A stretch of DNA of 64,000 bases from Brevundimonas sp. G8 (GTDB lineage: Bacteria > Pseudomonadota > Alphaproteobacteria > Caulobacterales > Caulobacteraceae): assembly GCF_902506205.1 (NCBI RefSeq), contig NZ_LR732816.1, positions 3,257,311 to 3,321,310 on the forward strand, given 5' to 3'. Made by a program: the position numbers and the translations under genes. This document shows positions 49,642 to 58,510 of the stretch, piece by piece. Position 1 is the stretch's first letter. Every line of letters begins with the position of its first letter. Below the pieces are notes generated by a model. That model was not told where the DNA came from and ran no database searches. It saw only the letters and a list, made by a program, of their open reading frames with translations.

Positions 49642-51846
49642 CTAAAAGCGCTTCGTCAGCGTCAGCCCGACGGTCCTGGGCCGCAAGGGGGTGATCTGTA
49701 TCGGCCCCCCCGCCACGGAGAAGCTCGTTGTCGCCGACAACTCGCCGAACTCGTCGAACAGGTTTCGGACGTAGACCTGAGCACGCACGCCGTTCAGGTC
49801 GATGCCGGCGCGCAGATCGACCGTAGTGTAGTCCGGCAGGGCGTGCTGCGGCGTACCGGCGCTTAGGTCGAAGCTTGAAACCCGGTCATCGACATACCGC
49901 ACTGTGGCGCCGACGTCCGCGTCATAGCCGCCCAGCGAGAATCCATAGTCGGCGGACAAGGCGACGGTGACGTTCGGACTGTCCGGCAGGGTGTCGCCCT
50001 TCAGACCGCCGAGATCCGGCGAGTCCGCATCGAGTTCAGCGTCCAGAAAACTGGCTGCGGCGACGAGGGACAGGGCGGACGTCGGACGCGCTGTCACGGT
50101 GAGTTCCGCACCCTTGATCGCCGCCGAACTGGCGTTGGCGACGACGCCGACACCGTTACGCAGCGCCACGATCTGAAGATCCTGCCAGTCGATATAGTAG
50201 ACGCCTGCATCCACGCTGAAGCGGCCGTCGGCAGTGCTGGCCTTATAGCCCGCTTCATAGCTTTCGAGACTGTCTGAATCGAACGTGGGCGGCGCAAGCG
50301 GGTTGCCGGTCACCGGGTCATTCAGCACCATGTTGGGGCCGCCGGGACGGTAGCCAGTGGCATAGCGCAAATAGCCGATGGATCGGTCGGTCAGGCGGTA
50401 GCGCGCATTGGCCAGATAGGTCGTCACATTCTCGTTCGAACTGCGCTTCGGCGCCGGCCCGCCCAGCAGACCCGAGGCGTTTTGTTCATAGGTCTGGTCG
50501 TTGGTCGCGTAACGAAGGCCGCCAGAGAGGTCGAGGCGATCCGTCACATGCCATGTCAGGGTCCCGAACGCCGCTGTCTCTTCGTAGAGACTCGGCAGTT
50601 CTGCCGTCAGTAGGTTTAGGGGGAAGGGCGCGCCCGTGGGATCGGTCGCCGGTAAGGTCTGCAACTGGAAGCTCTTCTCTCGTGTGTAGAAACCACCGAC
50701 GATCCAGTCAAATGCGCCCACACTGCCCGCCAGCCGGGCCTCCTGAGTAAATTTGTCGGTGTTCACCGCCTTGACCAGAGGCGTGGACCCCAGCGCCAGC
50801 CCGAAGCCGCCCAACAACGGCACATAGAGCGCCGATACGTCCGTCACATAGTCGACGTCGCTGGTCTGGTAGCTGGTTATCGAGGTCAGTTGCACCGGGC
50901 CGAAATCGTAGTCGATCACTGCGCTGGCCAGACGGAACGACTGGGCGAAGGGTTCGTCGAAACGCCGCTGATCGTATTCGCTGTCGACCGGCCTGCCCGT
51001 CGCGCCGATGAAATCGACCGAACCCGATCCGTCCCGCTCGATCTCTTGGGCGAAGCCCGTCAGGCGGATCGACAAGGCGTCGGTCGGATTGAACAGGAGA
51101 TCGCCTCGGCCGCCATACACTTTGGACTGGTTCACGTCCTCGACCCCGGACAGCCGGTTATCTACGAACCCGCCGTCCTCGGTGTAGAACCCGTTGAGCC
51201 TCACAGCCGCCGTATCGCCGGCGAACGGAGCGTTCACCGCCGCCGCCAGGTCGTAGCCGATCCCTCCATGCGCGGTCGTCGACACCCCCGCGCGCAATCC
51301 CCCGCCGAAGCGGGTCGGATCGGGGGCCTTCGTAACGTACTTAAGCAGCCCGCCCATGGTGCTGGCGCCATAAAGCGTCCCCTGCGGACCGCGCAGGACT
51401 TCCACCCGATCCAGATCGAACAGCCCGACGTCCAGGGCGAGTTGCGCCGCACCGGCAAAGGAGGTGCTGGAGCCATAGGGCACTTCATCGACATAGATGC
51501 CGACGGTCGAGCCGACGTTCAGTCCGGTCGTCACGCCGCGCAGGTTGACCTGGCCCTGACCGACGCCGTTGCTTGTGAAGGACAGACTGGGGACCGTTGC
51601 TGCGAAATCCGCCAGTTGTGTCGCGCCTGCAGCCTGCAGCGCTTCCCCCGTCAGGACTGAGAGCGAAAGGGGCGTCTCGCTGGCCCGCTCCTCTCGCTTC
51701 TGCGCGGTGACGATGATGTCGCCCACCTGCGTCGCGTCACTTGCCGAGTTGGCGCTTTGGGCGAGCGCCGGCGAGGCGCAAAGCGCGGTCGAAGCCAGAA
51801 GGAACGCCAGGCTGATACGCGAACGGTGGTTGCGACAGACAATCAT
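49642..51846 (-). CDS. TonB-dependent outer-membrane receptor
   Basis: A 734-residue receptor from the ATG at 51846, with GAGGGG 7 nt upstream. A signal peptide ('SLAFLLASTALCASPALAQ') is followed by a TonB box 'GDIIVTAQKREERASE', a plug domain with 'VEVLRGPQGTLYGASTMGG' near residues 115-133, and a barrel ending in 'VGLTLTKRF' with the terminal Phe. It is a FecA/pesticin-type receptor common in sphingomonads and Caulobacterales. It is the first gene of the minus-strand operon and is divergent from the FAD oxidoreductase. With a peptidase, an M81 protein and amino-acid enzymes as neighbours, a peptide-like ligand is likelier than a siderophore, but this is inference. Confidence 0.94.
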   Translation of the reverse strand: MIVCRNHRSRISLAFLLASTALCASPALAQSANSASDATQVGDIIVTAQKREERASETPLSLSVLTGEALQAAGATQLADFAATVPSLSFTSNGVGQGQVNLRGVTTGLNVGSTVGIYVDEVPYGSSTSFAGAAQLALDVGLFDLDRVEVLRGPQGTLYGASTMGGLLKYVTKAPDPTRFGGGLRAGVSTTAHGGIGYDLAAAVNAPFAGDTAAVRLNGFYTEDGGFVDNRLSGVEDVNQSKVYGGRGDLLFNPTDALSIRLTGFAQEIERDGSGSVDFIGATGRPVDSEYDQRRFDEPFAQSFRLASAVIDYDFGPVQLTSITSYQTSDVDYVTDVSALYVPLLGGFGLALGSTPLVKAVNTDKFTQEARLAGSVGAFDWIVGGFYTREKSFQLQTLPATDPTGAPFPLNLLTAELPSLYEETAAFGTLTWHVTDRLDLSGGLRYATNDQTYEQNASGLLGGPAPKRSSNENVTTYLANARYRLTDRSIGYLRYATGYRPGGPNMVLNDPVTGNPLAPPTFDSDSLESYEAGYKASTADGRFSVDAGVYYIDWQDLQIVALRNGVGVVANASSAAIKGAELTVTARPTSALSLVAAASFLDAELDADSPDLGGLKGDTLPDSPNVTVALSADYGFSLGGYDADVGATVRYVDDRVSSFDLSAGTPQHALPDYTTVDLRAGIDLNGVRAQVYVRNLFDEFGELSATTSFSVAGGPIQITPLRPRTVGLTLTKRF

Positions 51847-51899
51847 GATGGAGCCCCTCGATGATGCGCGAACCACAATCAATCATGAGATGTTTCTGT

Positions 51900-51918
51900 C
51901 AAGAGAAAAAGTCTCTTG
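51900..51918. promoter_or_regulatory. Palindromic operator between the divergent receptor and oxidoreductase genes
   Basis: CAAGAGA (51900-51906) and TCTCTTG (51912-51918) form a perfect 7-bp dyad around AAAAG, extended by a partial match on the outside. It lies 54 nt upstream of the receptor start and 88 nt upstream of the oxidoreductase start, a good position to control both. The XRE-cupin regulator encoded at 53574 is the natural candidate to bind it, as such regulators often recognise short AT-centred dyads. Confidence 0.65.
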
Positions 51919-52005
51919 CAATAGACGCTGCTACCGGTTCAGGATTTGCCATCTGACGTGCCGGAACAAGTTTACGGAATCGTCGCTCTCAAGCCCTGGG
52001 ACGAA

Positions 52006-53160
52006 ATGAAATACGATTTCATCGTGGTCGGCGCGGGAATCGCTGGCGCATCCGTCGCCTACGAACTGTCAGAGACAGCCCGGGTCTGCGTCATCGAGCG
52101 CGAAGCCCTCCCAGGTCGGCACGCGACGGGTCGTTCGGCCGCGCTGTTCGCGCCCAGTTATGGAGGGGCCGCCGTTCGCGCCCTGACACGGGCCAGCCGA
52201 GACTTCTTCATGGTGCCTCCCGAGGGCTTCGCGGAGGAAAGGCTGCTGACACGGCGAGGCGTCCTCTATATCGCGCGGCGTGATCAACTTGATTATCTGA
52301 AGGCGATGATCACCGATATCGGCCGTTCGGGCGGTGCGATCGAACGGGTCGATGTCGCCAGAGTTCTGGAAACCGTTCCCCTCCTGAAATCCAACTACGT
52401 CGCCGGAGCCGCATTCGACCACGACGCCCAGGACATCGACGTCGATGCGCTCTATCAAGGCTTTCTGCGCGGAGCTCGGACCCGCGGCGCGACGCTACTG
52501 ATCGATGTCGGCGACCCGGTGATCGAGCGGATTGCCGATCTTTGGACGATCAATCTTCCGACGCAGAGCATCGAAGCGCCGGTGTTGATCAATGCGGCCG
52601 GAGCCTGGGGTGACCACGTCGCTGTAGGCGTCGGCGCGCGCCCTCTGGGCCTGCAGCCGTTGAGACGGACGGCCGTCCTGGTTGATCCGCCGGCCGGAAC
52701 GAACATCGCCGCATGGCCTGCCGTGATCGACGTCGATGAGGAATTCTACTTCAAGCCCGACGCGGGCAAACTGCTGATCTCACCTGCCGACGAGACGCTC
52801 GTCGAGGCGTGCGATGTCCAGCCGGAAGAGTTGGACATCGCGATCGGAGTGGATCGGGTCCAGGCGGCCCTCACCCTGGAAGTGGAACGCGTCAACCACA
52901 GTTGGGCGGGTCTGCGCACCTTTGCTCCGGACCGCGCGCCCGTCATTGGCTTCGACCCTGAGGCGCCAGGCCTGTTCTGGTCCGTCGGCCAGGGGGGGTA
53001 CGGCATTCAGACGGCTCCGGCCTGGGCGCGGACCGCCGCAGCCCTCGCACGCGGTGAGGCTGTTCCTGACGACATCGCGCGCGAAGGCGTCACCGCCGCC
53101 GATCTCTCTCCCGGCCGGTTCGGGGAAACAACTTCGGGCAAGAACAAGGTCGCTCAATGA
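52006..53160 (+). CDS. DAO-type FAD-dependent oxidoreductase
   Basis: A 384-residue flavoprotein of the D-amino-acid oxidase/dehydrogenase-like (DAO) family. The N-terminal dinucleotide fold is 'FIVVGAGIAGASVAYEL', followed by 'CVIEREALPGRHATGRSAAL'. Conserved C-terminal segments include 'WAGLRTFAPDRAPVIGFDPE' and 'FWSVGQGGYGIQTAPAWART'. The ATG at 52006 places the FAD motif at the usual distance; an upstream TTG is less likely. It overlaps ridA by 4 nt. An oxidase that makes imines followed directly by an imine deaminase is a common and mechanistically sensible pair. Substrates are probably D-amino acids or other secondary or primary amines. Confidence 0.9.
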   Translation: MKYDFIVVGAGIAGASVAYELSETARVCVIEREALPGRHATGRSAALFAPSYGGAAVRALTRASRDFFMVPPEGFAEERLLTRRGVLYIARRDQLDYLKAMITDIGRSGGAIERVDVARVLETVPLLKSNYVAGAAFDHDAQDIDVDALYQGFLRGARTRGATLLIDVGDPVIERIADLWTINLPTQSIEAPVLINAAGAWGDHVAVGVGARPLGLQPLRRTAVLVDPPAGTNIAAWPAVIDVDEEFYFKPDAGKLLISPADETLVEACDVQPEELDIAIGVDRVQAALTLEVERVNHSWAGLRTFAPDRAPVIGFDPEAPGLFWSVGQGGYGIQTAPAWARTAAALARGEAVPDDIAREGVTAADLSPGRFGETTSGKNKVAQ

Positions 53161-53543
53161 AAATCCACGGCAAGCCGCTCATCGGACCTGGCGGCGCGGT
53201 GCTGCCCCTGTCGGCGGCCGTCGAGACCGACGGCCTCGTCTTCGTCTCCGGACAACTGGCCTTAGTCGACGGTCGGGTCGAGGGCGACATCACGGCGCAG
53301 ACCGAACGCACCTTTGACGCCATCTCGGCCATCCTGGAAAGCGTGGGCATGGGTCTCGACAATGTGGTCAAGGCGACGGTCTGGCTGACCGATCCAGGCG
53401 ACTTCAACGCCTTCAACTCTGTCTACGCCAAACGCCTTTCCGCGCCCTTCCCGGCCCGTTCGTGCGTCGTTTCTCAGCTCGTGCTACCGAATGCTCGCGT
53501 AGAGATCGAGGTCGTGGCCAGCCGCCAGCCTCGACGAAAATAA
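53157..53543 (+). CDS. ridA: RidA-family enamine/imine deaminase
   Basis: A 128-residue RidA/YjgF-like protein, normal length. Motifs are 'LPLSAAVETDGLVFVSGQLA', 'ITAQTERTFDAISAILESVG', 'VVKATVWLTDPGDFNAFNSV' and 'FPARSCVVSQLVLPNARVEI', including the substrate-binding Arg of P-A-R-S. RidA proteins hydrolyse reactive enamine/imine intermediates to ketoacids and ammonia. Its start overlaps the stop of the FAD oxidoreductase gene by 4 nt, so the imines released by that enzyme are the likely substrate. Cytoplasmic trimer by family. Confidence 0.92.
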   Translation: MKIHGKPLIGPGGAVLPLSAAVETDGLVFVSGQLALVDGRVEGDITAQTERTFDAISAILESVGMGLDNVVKATVWLTDPGDFNAFNSVYAKRLSAPFPARSCVVSQLVLPNARVEIEVVASRQPRRK

Positions 53544-53573
53544 TCCGGCCTTGGGCTGGATGGGCAGGACACG

Positions 53574-54230
53574 ATGGCGAACGACAGCGGCACTCTCGGC
53601 AACCTCATTAGGATCGTGCGGCAGCGCAACGGCTGGACCCTGCGCGAGATGAGCGCTGTCGTCGGCATACCCCTATCGACCCTCGCCAAGGTCGAAACAG
53701 ACAAGCTATCGCTGACCTACGACAAGCTTCAGCAGTTCACGGCCAGGCTCGGCCTGACCATGGCCGAGTTCCTAGCGCAGGGCGAGCCGGCGGGCGAGGC
53801 CGTCTCTTCGCCGGCCGTCATGGGGCGGCGAAGCCTGACCACCAGCGGCAACTCCGTCCATATCAAGACGCCGAACTACGACTACGAATACCTCTGCGCC
53901 GATCTTCGCCAGAAGCGGATGGTGCCCATCATCACTCGGGTTCACACCCGCGATATCGGTGAGTTCGGCGAGGCCGTCAGGCACAAGGGCGAGGAATTCG
54001 TCTTCGTGCTGGAAGGGGCGATCGAGGTCCATCTGCAGTTCTACACCCCCATCGTCCTGCAGACGGGACAGGGCGTCTATCTCGATAGCGCCATGAGCCA
54101 CGCCTACGTCTGCAAGGACTGCGACAGCGCTCTGATCCTGGGCGTGTGTTCGAGCGAAGATCCCGATCTAGCGGGCGAGCTGATCAGCCTAGCGGAAGAA
54201 GAAGCCAAGCAGACGGCCGAGCCCGCGTAA
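53574..54230 (+). CDS. XRE-family regulator with C-terminal cupin
   Basis: A 218-residue regulator. An N-terminal XRE helix-turn-helix (about residues 8-62: 'LIRIVRQRNGWTLREMSAVV', 'GIPLSTLAKVETDKLSL') is joined to a C-terminal cupin domain (about 110-195: 'FGEAVRHKGEEFVFVLEGAI', 'VLQTGQGVYLDSAMSHAYVC'). XRE-cupin proteins control amino-acid and polyamine uptake and catabolism genes and sense small metabolites in the cupin pocket. It lies 30 nt after ridA and 19 nt before the MFS gene. The palindrome at 51900-51918 is its most likely operator. The C-terminal acidic tail is poorly conserved in such proteins. Confidence 0.9.
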   Translation: MANDSGTLGNLIRIVRQRNGWTLREMSAVVGIPLSTLAKVETDKLSLTYDKLQQFTARLGLTMAEFLAQGEPAGEAVSSPAVMGRRSLTTSGNSVHIKTPNYDYEYLCADLRQKRMVPIITRVHTRDIGEFGEAVRHKGEEFVFVLEGAIEVHLQFYTPIVLQTGQGVYLDSAMSHAYVCKDCDSALILGVCSSEDPDLAGELISLAEEEAKQTAEPA

Positions 54231-54249
54231 CGCCCATGAAGGGGACATC

Positions 54250-55638
54250 TTGAGCATCACCACACCGCCGGACGTCCCCGAAGTCGCCGCCATAGAAGCC
54301 CCAGCCCCGTTCTCGGCCTGGTTTGCCGTGGCCATACTGGTCGGCGTCACCATATTCGCCTTCGTCGATCGGCAAATCCTTGCGGTGGTCGCATCACCCC
54401 TGAAGCAATCCCTTGGCCTGACGGATCTGCAACTGGGAGCCATGCAGGGCCTGGGACTGGCCTTGTTCGCGGCGATCGCCAGCTATCCGATCGCCTGGCT
54501 CGCGGACCGCTTTGATCGTCGCCTGATCCTGTGCATCGGGATCGCGGTCTGGTCCGTCGCCACCGCCGCCTGCGCCTTTCAGACGACCTTCGAAGGCCTG
54601 CTCTTGGCGACAATTGGAATCGCTGTCGGCGAGGCGGGCCTGGGGCCGATCATCTGGGCCGTCATTCCGGATCTGTTTCCAGGCCGCCAACGCGCCACCG
54701 CCAACCTGGTGTATTTCCTCGCCGCTATTCTGGGGACGGCCTTGGGCTTAAGCATAAGCGGCGCCACGTTCGGCTGGCTCGCCACGCATGGCGCGACCCT
54801 GCCCGGCCTCCTGGGCGAGATGGAGCCCTGGCGGACGACCATGTTATTCGTCGCCCTGCCCGGTCCCCTGTTCATCGCGCTGGTCGCCCTGCTGAAACTG
54901 AAGGGCAGTCGCGCCGCAGCCGTTGCGTCCGCAGAGGCCTTCGCGACCCGGCTGGCGGATAGCGGCTTCATCGCCTACGCCAGGCGGCATTTCAGGACTC
55001 TGGCCTGCGTATTCGCCGCTGTCGCCGCCTACAATATCGGCATCGCCTCCACCCTGGTCTGGTTGCCGACCGCCCTGCCCCGCATTCTGGAGATCGACCC
55101 GGCCACCGTCAGTCTTCAGCTCGGCATGGCCATCGGACCGGCCAGCCTTGTCGGCGTCGGCGTCTCCGCCCTGTGCGTCAGGTTATGGAAAGGCGACCGA
55201 TCGGTCATGGCGCCGAGAATAGCCGCCATCGCCTTCCTGATCGCCGCTGCACCGACCACCCTGCTGCCTTTCGTCACCGCGACCTGGCAGGCATTGGCGT
55301 TGATCGCCGTTCAGTTCGCCGCAAGCCTCGCCGCAGCATCCGTCCTGCCCAGCATCATTCAGGACATCAGCCCGCCCCACCTGCGCGCCCGCAACTTCGG
55401 GGTCATGACGATCGTGGCCCTGGTGCCCCAAGGGCTCAGCCCCCTGATCATCGGCGCTCTCTCGGAAATGTTCGGCGGCGCCCACGGGCTGATTTCGGCG
55501 ATCGCGATCGTCGGCGCCCCGGCCTGGCTTCTGGCGGCGGTGTTGATCTGGCTTTGCCAGAACGGGTTTCGCCGTACCGTTGCCGAGGTTCAGTCGATCC
55601 ATTCCATCTCCACGGAGCCTCAGAATGCCGCTTCGTAA
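54250..55638 (+). CDS. MFS transporter, spinster-like
   Basis: A 462-residue inner-membrane transporter with about twelve hydrophobic segments. The signature loop is 'AWLADRFDRRLILCIGIAVW' between segments 2 and 3, and 'TIFAFVDRQILAVVASPLKQ' at segment 1 is typical of the spinster-like MFS group. Initiation is probably at the TTG at 54250 (GGGG 6 nt upstream), since no ATG gives the first segment. It follows the XRE-cupin gene by 19 nt. Its likely role is to move the peptide fragments, amino acids or an acid product across the inner membrane. Transport direction and substrate are unknown. Confidence 0.9.
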   Translation: MSITTPPDVPEVAAIEAPAPFSAWFAVAILVGVTIFAFVDRQILAVVASPLKQSLGLTDLQLGAMQGLGLALFAAIASYPIAWLADRFDRRLILCIGIAVWSVATAACAFQTTFEGLLLATIGIAVGEAGLGPIIWAVIPDLFPGRQRATANLVYFLAAILGTALGLSISGATFGWLATHGATLPGLLGEMEPWRTTMLFVALPGPLFIALVALLKLKGSRAAAVASAEAFATRLADSGFIAYARRHFRTLACVFAAVAAYNIGIASTLVWLPTALPRILEIDPATVSLQLGMAIGPASLVGVGVSALCVRLWKGDRSVMAPRIAAIAFLIAAAPTTLLPFVTATWQALALIAVQFAASLAAASVLPSIIQDISPPHLRARNFGVMTIVALVPQGLSPLIIGALSEMFGGAHGLISAIAIVGAPAWLLAAVLIWLCQNGFRRTVAEVQSIHSISTEPQNAAS

Positions 55639-55655
55639 GAGGCTGCCCGACAGAC

Positions 55656-55687
55656 GGAACTATGGACCAGCCGACACGCATAGTTCC
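55656..55687. promoter_or_regulatory. Long-spaced palindrome before the aminotransferase gene
   Basis: GGAACTATG (55656-55664) and CATAGTTCC (55679-55687) form a perfect 9-bp inverted repeat with a 14-nt centre. It lies 17 nt past the MFS stop and 11 nt before the aminotransferase ATG. It may be an operator, or an mRNA stem that sets the expression of the last gene. It lacks a T-tract, so it is not a standard terminator. Confidence 0.5.
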
Positions 55688-55698
55688 AAGGCCGACGC

Positions 55699-56886
55699 AT
55701 GAGCCTTTCGGACACGGTCTTTGACGGTCTCTCGCCGCAGCAACCCGACGGACTGCTGGCGCTCATCGGCGCCTACCGCGCCGACCCGCGGCCGAACAAA
55801 CTGGACCTCGGCGTCGGCGTCTATCGCGATCAGTTCGGACAAACTCCTGTTTTCCGCGCGGTAAAGGCCGCCGAACGCTTGCTGGTGGAGCAGCAGCCGA
55901 CCAAGGCCTATCTGGGTCCTGAAGGGGACATCGGTTTCCTCGAATGCCTGAGACCGATCGTGTTCGGGGCCCACAACACGGCCGAAGTGTTCGGGGTCCA
56001 AACCCCCGGCGGCACGGGCGCTCTTAGGTTGGCGGCCGAGCTTCTGGCTGCCGGTCGACCAAACGCGCGGCTGTTCATGGGTGAGCCGACATGGCCAAAC
56101 CACCCGCAAATCTTTGAGCCCGCCGGTCTTCAGATCGTCCGGTACAGCTATTTCGACGCCGTCAGACAAACCGTGCGTTTCGAAACCACGATGCAGGCGC
56201 TGGCGACAGCGTCTGCGGGCGACGCCATCTTGTTACAGGCCTGCTGCCACAATCCGACCGGGGCGGACCTTTCCGCCGACCAGTGGGACGCGGTGGCCGA
56301 CCTCATCGACACACGAAGGATCACACCGATCATCGACCTGGCCTATCAGGGTCTGGGATCGGGGCTGGACAACGATGCCGCCGGCATGCGCCGCGTCCTC
56401 GAAGCCGCGCCCGAAGCACTGGTGGCCTATTCCTGCGACAAGAATTTCGGACTTTACCGTGAGCGTACAGGCGCGCTGTTCGCCCTCGCGCGTAACCCGG
56501 CCAATCTGGCCAATGCGGCGTCGAACATCCTGGCTCTGGCCCGCGCGAACTGGTCCATGCCGCCGGATCACGGGGCGGCCACGGTCCGCGTGATCCTGGA
56601 AGACGCGAGGTTGACTGAGTTATGGACAGCCGAACTTGAGGCTATGCGCCGACGCCTCGTAGATGTGCGGACGGCGCTTGCCAAACATGCGTCGAGCCTC
56701 GCGTCGGTCAAAGGACAAAATGGCCTATTCGCCTGCCTGTCTCTGACGCCAGAACAAGTCAGCGCACTGCGTGAGAAACACGCCGTCTATTGCGCGGCAT
56801 CCGGTCGTATCAATCTCGCTGGGTTGACGGCGGAGAGCATACCTGTGTTCAGCCGCGCCTATCAGGCGGTGCAGCGGAACGATTGA
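55699..56886 (+). CDS. Aspartate/aromatic-amino-acid aminotransferase (class I)
   Basis: A 395-residue PLP enzyme of the AspC/TyrB subgroup Ib. Signatures are 'LGVGVYRDQFGQTPVFRAVK' at the N-terminus, 'GTGALRLAAELL' (phosphate-binding loop), N185 in 'CCHNPTGADLS', D213 in 'PIIDLAYQGLG', and the PLP-binding K248 in 'YSCDKNFGLYRERTGAL'. The length is normal. AAGG lies 7 nt before the ATG. It closes the plus-strand operon and would convert the amino acids released by the peptidases to keto acids, complementing the FAD oxidoreductase/RidA route. It could accept aromatic or dicarboxylic amino acids. Confidence 0.92.
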   Translation: MSLSDTVFDGLSPQQPDGLLALIGAYRADPRPNKLDLGVGVYRDQFGQTPVFRAVKAAERLLVEQQPTKAYLGPEGDIGFLECLRPIVFGAHNTAEVFGVQTPGGTGALRLAAELLAAGRPNARLFMGEPTWPNHPQIFEPAGLQIVRYSYFDAVRQTVRFETTMQALATASAGDAILLQACCHNPTGADLSADQWDAVADLIDTRRITPIIDLAYQGLGSGLDNDAAGMRRVLEAAPEALVAYSCDKNFGLYRERTGALFALARNPANLANAASNILALARANWSMPPDHGAATVRVILEDARLTELWTAELEAMRRRLVDVRTALAKHASSLASVKGQNGLFACLSLTPEQVSALREKHAVYCAASGRINLAGLTAESIPVFSRAYQAVQRND

Positions 56887-57268
56887 CGGCCAGACTAAAC
56901 GCACCGGATTGCGACTGCGAGATCGCCGAAAGTCTGTTGATCCAAAGGCTGCCATCCCTTGAAAATCCATCCGTCCGACCCCCAAAAATCCATCCGGTCG
57001 GAAACGATTTCAGATCCGTGCAGCCATAGATCGGCGGTCGAGGCTTTCTCAACATGGTCGCGCTTCCACACGATAAGCCAAGAAGCCTGCTACGGCCCAA
57101 ATTCAACAGGCTGCGCAGGCCCGCGACGTCACCCTTGGGTCGGAGCGACGTAGAAGGCCTGGACGAGGTGATAACCTTCTCGCGCGACCAGATTGCGCGC
57201 CGCTCGACCTAGACATGCCGGCACGTCCCTCTAGCTACGATTCTGCGATCCGCCCCCCGGAGGTGTTT
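56887..57268. other. Boundary between catabolic locus and mobile element
   Basis: About 380 nt without a supported gene. It contains two close copies of a short stretch (AAAATCCATCCGTCCGACC and AAAAATCCATCCGGTCGGAA near 56961-57004) that form a degenerate direct repeat. Frames on both strands are short. It may hold one edge of the mobile element, but no tRNA or attachment core was identified. Confidence 0.4.
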
Positions 57269-58510
57269 CTAGAGGCTTGCTCCATTACTCCGCCCTTGAG
57301 GTATCGTCGCGACTCCACGCTGGCCGACGGCGAACGCCACCTCCTGTCCAAATGACGGCGGCGCGACGCCGGGCTTCAGTCGCGTGTACTGCTCGACCCC
57401 AGCCTCGTCTCGAACGATAACATAGGGCTGTGCCCCCATTTCATCGTGAAACCCTGACTTGACCACCCGTCCTTGCAACCGGCCCGGCTGCGCCTGTCGG
57501 ACCTCCCCGCCCGCCTCCAGCCACCGCTGGTTCATCGTCCGGATGACGTCCCGGCGCACCTGAAGCGTCCGCAGCATTGGCTCCATTTCGGGATGGAGGC
57601 GATAACGCCCACCTTGCCGCGTCGCCAGACCCAGGGCCTCCAGATGACGAAGGCGTCCGCGCGACAACGCCGTCCACGCGTCTGTTCCGCCGACCCCGTC
57701 CTCGACACCCCCGGTGGCGTCCACCGCTGCAATCAGACGCCGATCCAGGGCCGTGAACTGATCGGCATGGGTCGCCTTCCAGACTCGCCGTTCAGCGTCC
57801 TGGCGCGACAGGTCGCCCAAGAGCTCCTGCGCAGCCTCTTGGGCCCGGGCCCTGAAGCCATAGGCGATGTAGTCTTTCGGAATGACCAGATCCCGGCCAT
57901 CCCCACGCTTGCCCCGCACCAGCACATGGGCATGCGGTTGGTCGGTGTCGTAGTGGCAGGCCGCTCGCCAGACGAGGTCCGGCTCGCCGAGGTCCGCCGA
58001 AACCCGGGCCATGACCTCGCGCACATAGGCTTTCAGGTCCGCGATACGATCGCCATGCTCCGGCGAGATGATGAAGCGGAAATGATGCCGATCCCCTCCC
58101 CAACCGCCGATCATTTCCGCGGGATGAACATCATCCGAGGCGCGATCGAAGAACTCGGGGCGCGATCCTTCCAGCCCGGCGCCGGCCCGCCCGAGGTAGG
58201 CGACATGCTTGGCAAGGGCCGCGCCGCGCTCGGCACCCCTGCCCCCATGCCGAGAGATCAGCGCCTTCACGATCACTCGCTGGCGCACGTCAGGCCGGAA
58301 GGACCGGCCTGACCGGCTCTGCGCCGAACGAAGAACCCCTGATCGGTCGCCCAGGGCGAACATCCTGGAACTCGCCAGGCGGCGCATGATGCCGACCCGA
58401 ACCCCGACCTTGTCGGGTTTCAAAGACAGCGGCAGGCGAACATCAAGTGTCTTTTCCGCAAGCGCCGGCGCCGGCTCGACCCGCGCTGCAATTCTGTCGC
58501 TGACCCGCAT
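57269..58510 (-). CDS. VirD2/DUF3363-type relaxase
   Basis: A 413-residue mobilisation nuclease. The ATG at 58510 is chosen because GGAGG lies 6 nt upstream; an ATG 15 nt further up lacks that spacing. The VirD2-like relaxase core is visible: 'DRHHFRFIISPEHGDRI' and the histidine motif 'HYDTDQPHAHVLVRGK' (H193/H195), with 'KDYIAYGFRARAQE' after it. The candidate Tyr lies in 'KHVAYLGRAG'. The C-terminal region ('GGRYRLHPEMEPML', 'GRLQGRVVKSGFHDEMGAQP') fits DUF3363. The usual DUF3363 relaxase is around 600 residues, so this is a short version. It nicks oriT and leads transfer of a mobilisable or integrative element. No TraG/VirD4 gene is seen downstream. Confidence 0.85.
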   Translation of the reverse strand: MRVSDRIAARVEPAPALAEKTLDVRLPLSLKPDKVGVRVGIMRRLASSRMFALGDRSGVLRSAQSRSGRSFRPDVRQRVIVKALISRHGGRGAERGAALAKHVAYLGRAGAGLEGSRPEFFDRASDDVHPAEMIGGWGGDRHHFRFIISPEHGDRIADLKAYVREVMARVSADLGEPDLVWRAACHYDTDQPHAHVLVRGKRGDGRDLVIPKDYIAYGFRARAQEAAQELLGDLSRQDAERRVWKATHADQFTALDRRLIAAVDATGGVEDGVGGTDAWTALSRGRLRHLEALGLATRQGGRYRLHPEMEPMLRTLQVRRDVIRTMNQRWLEAGGEVRQAQPGRLQGRVVKSGFHDEMGAQPYVIVRDEAGVEQYTRLKPGVAPPSFGQEVAFAVGQRGVATIPQGRSNGASL

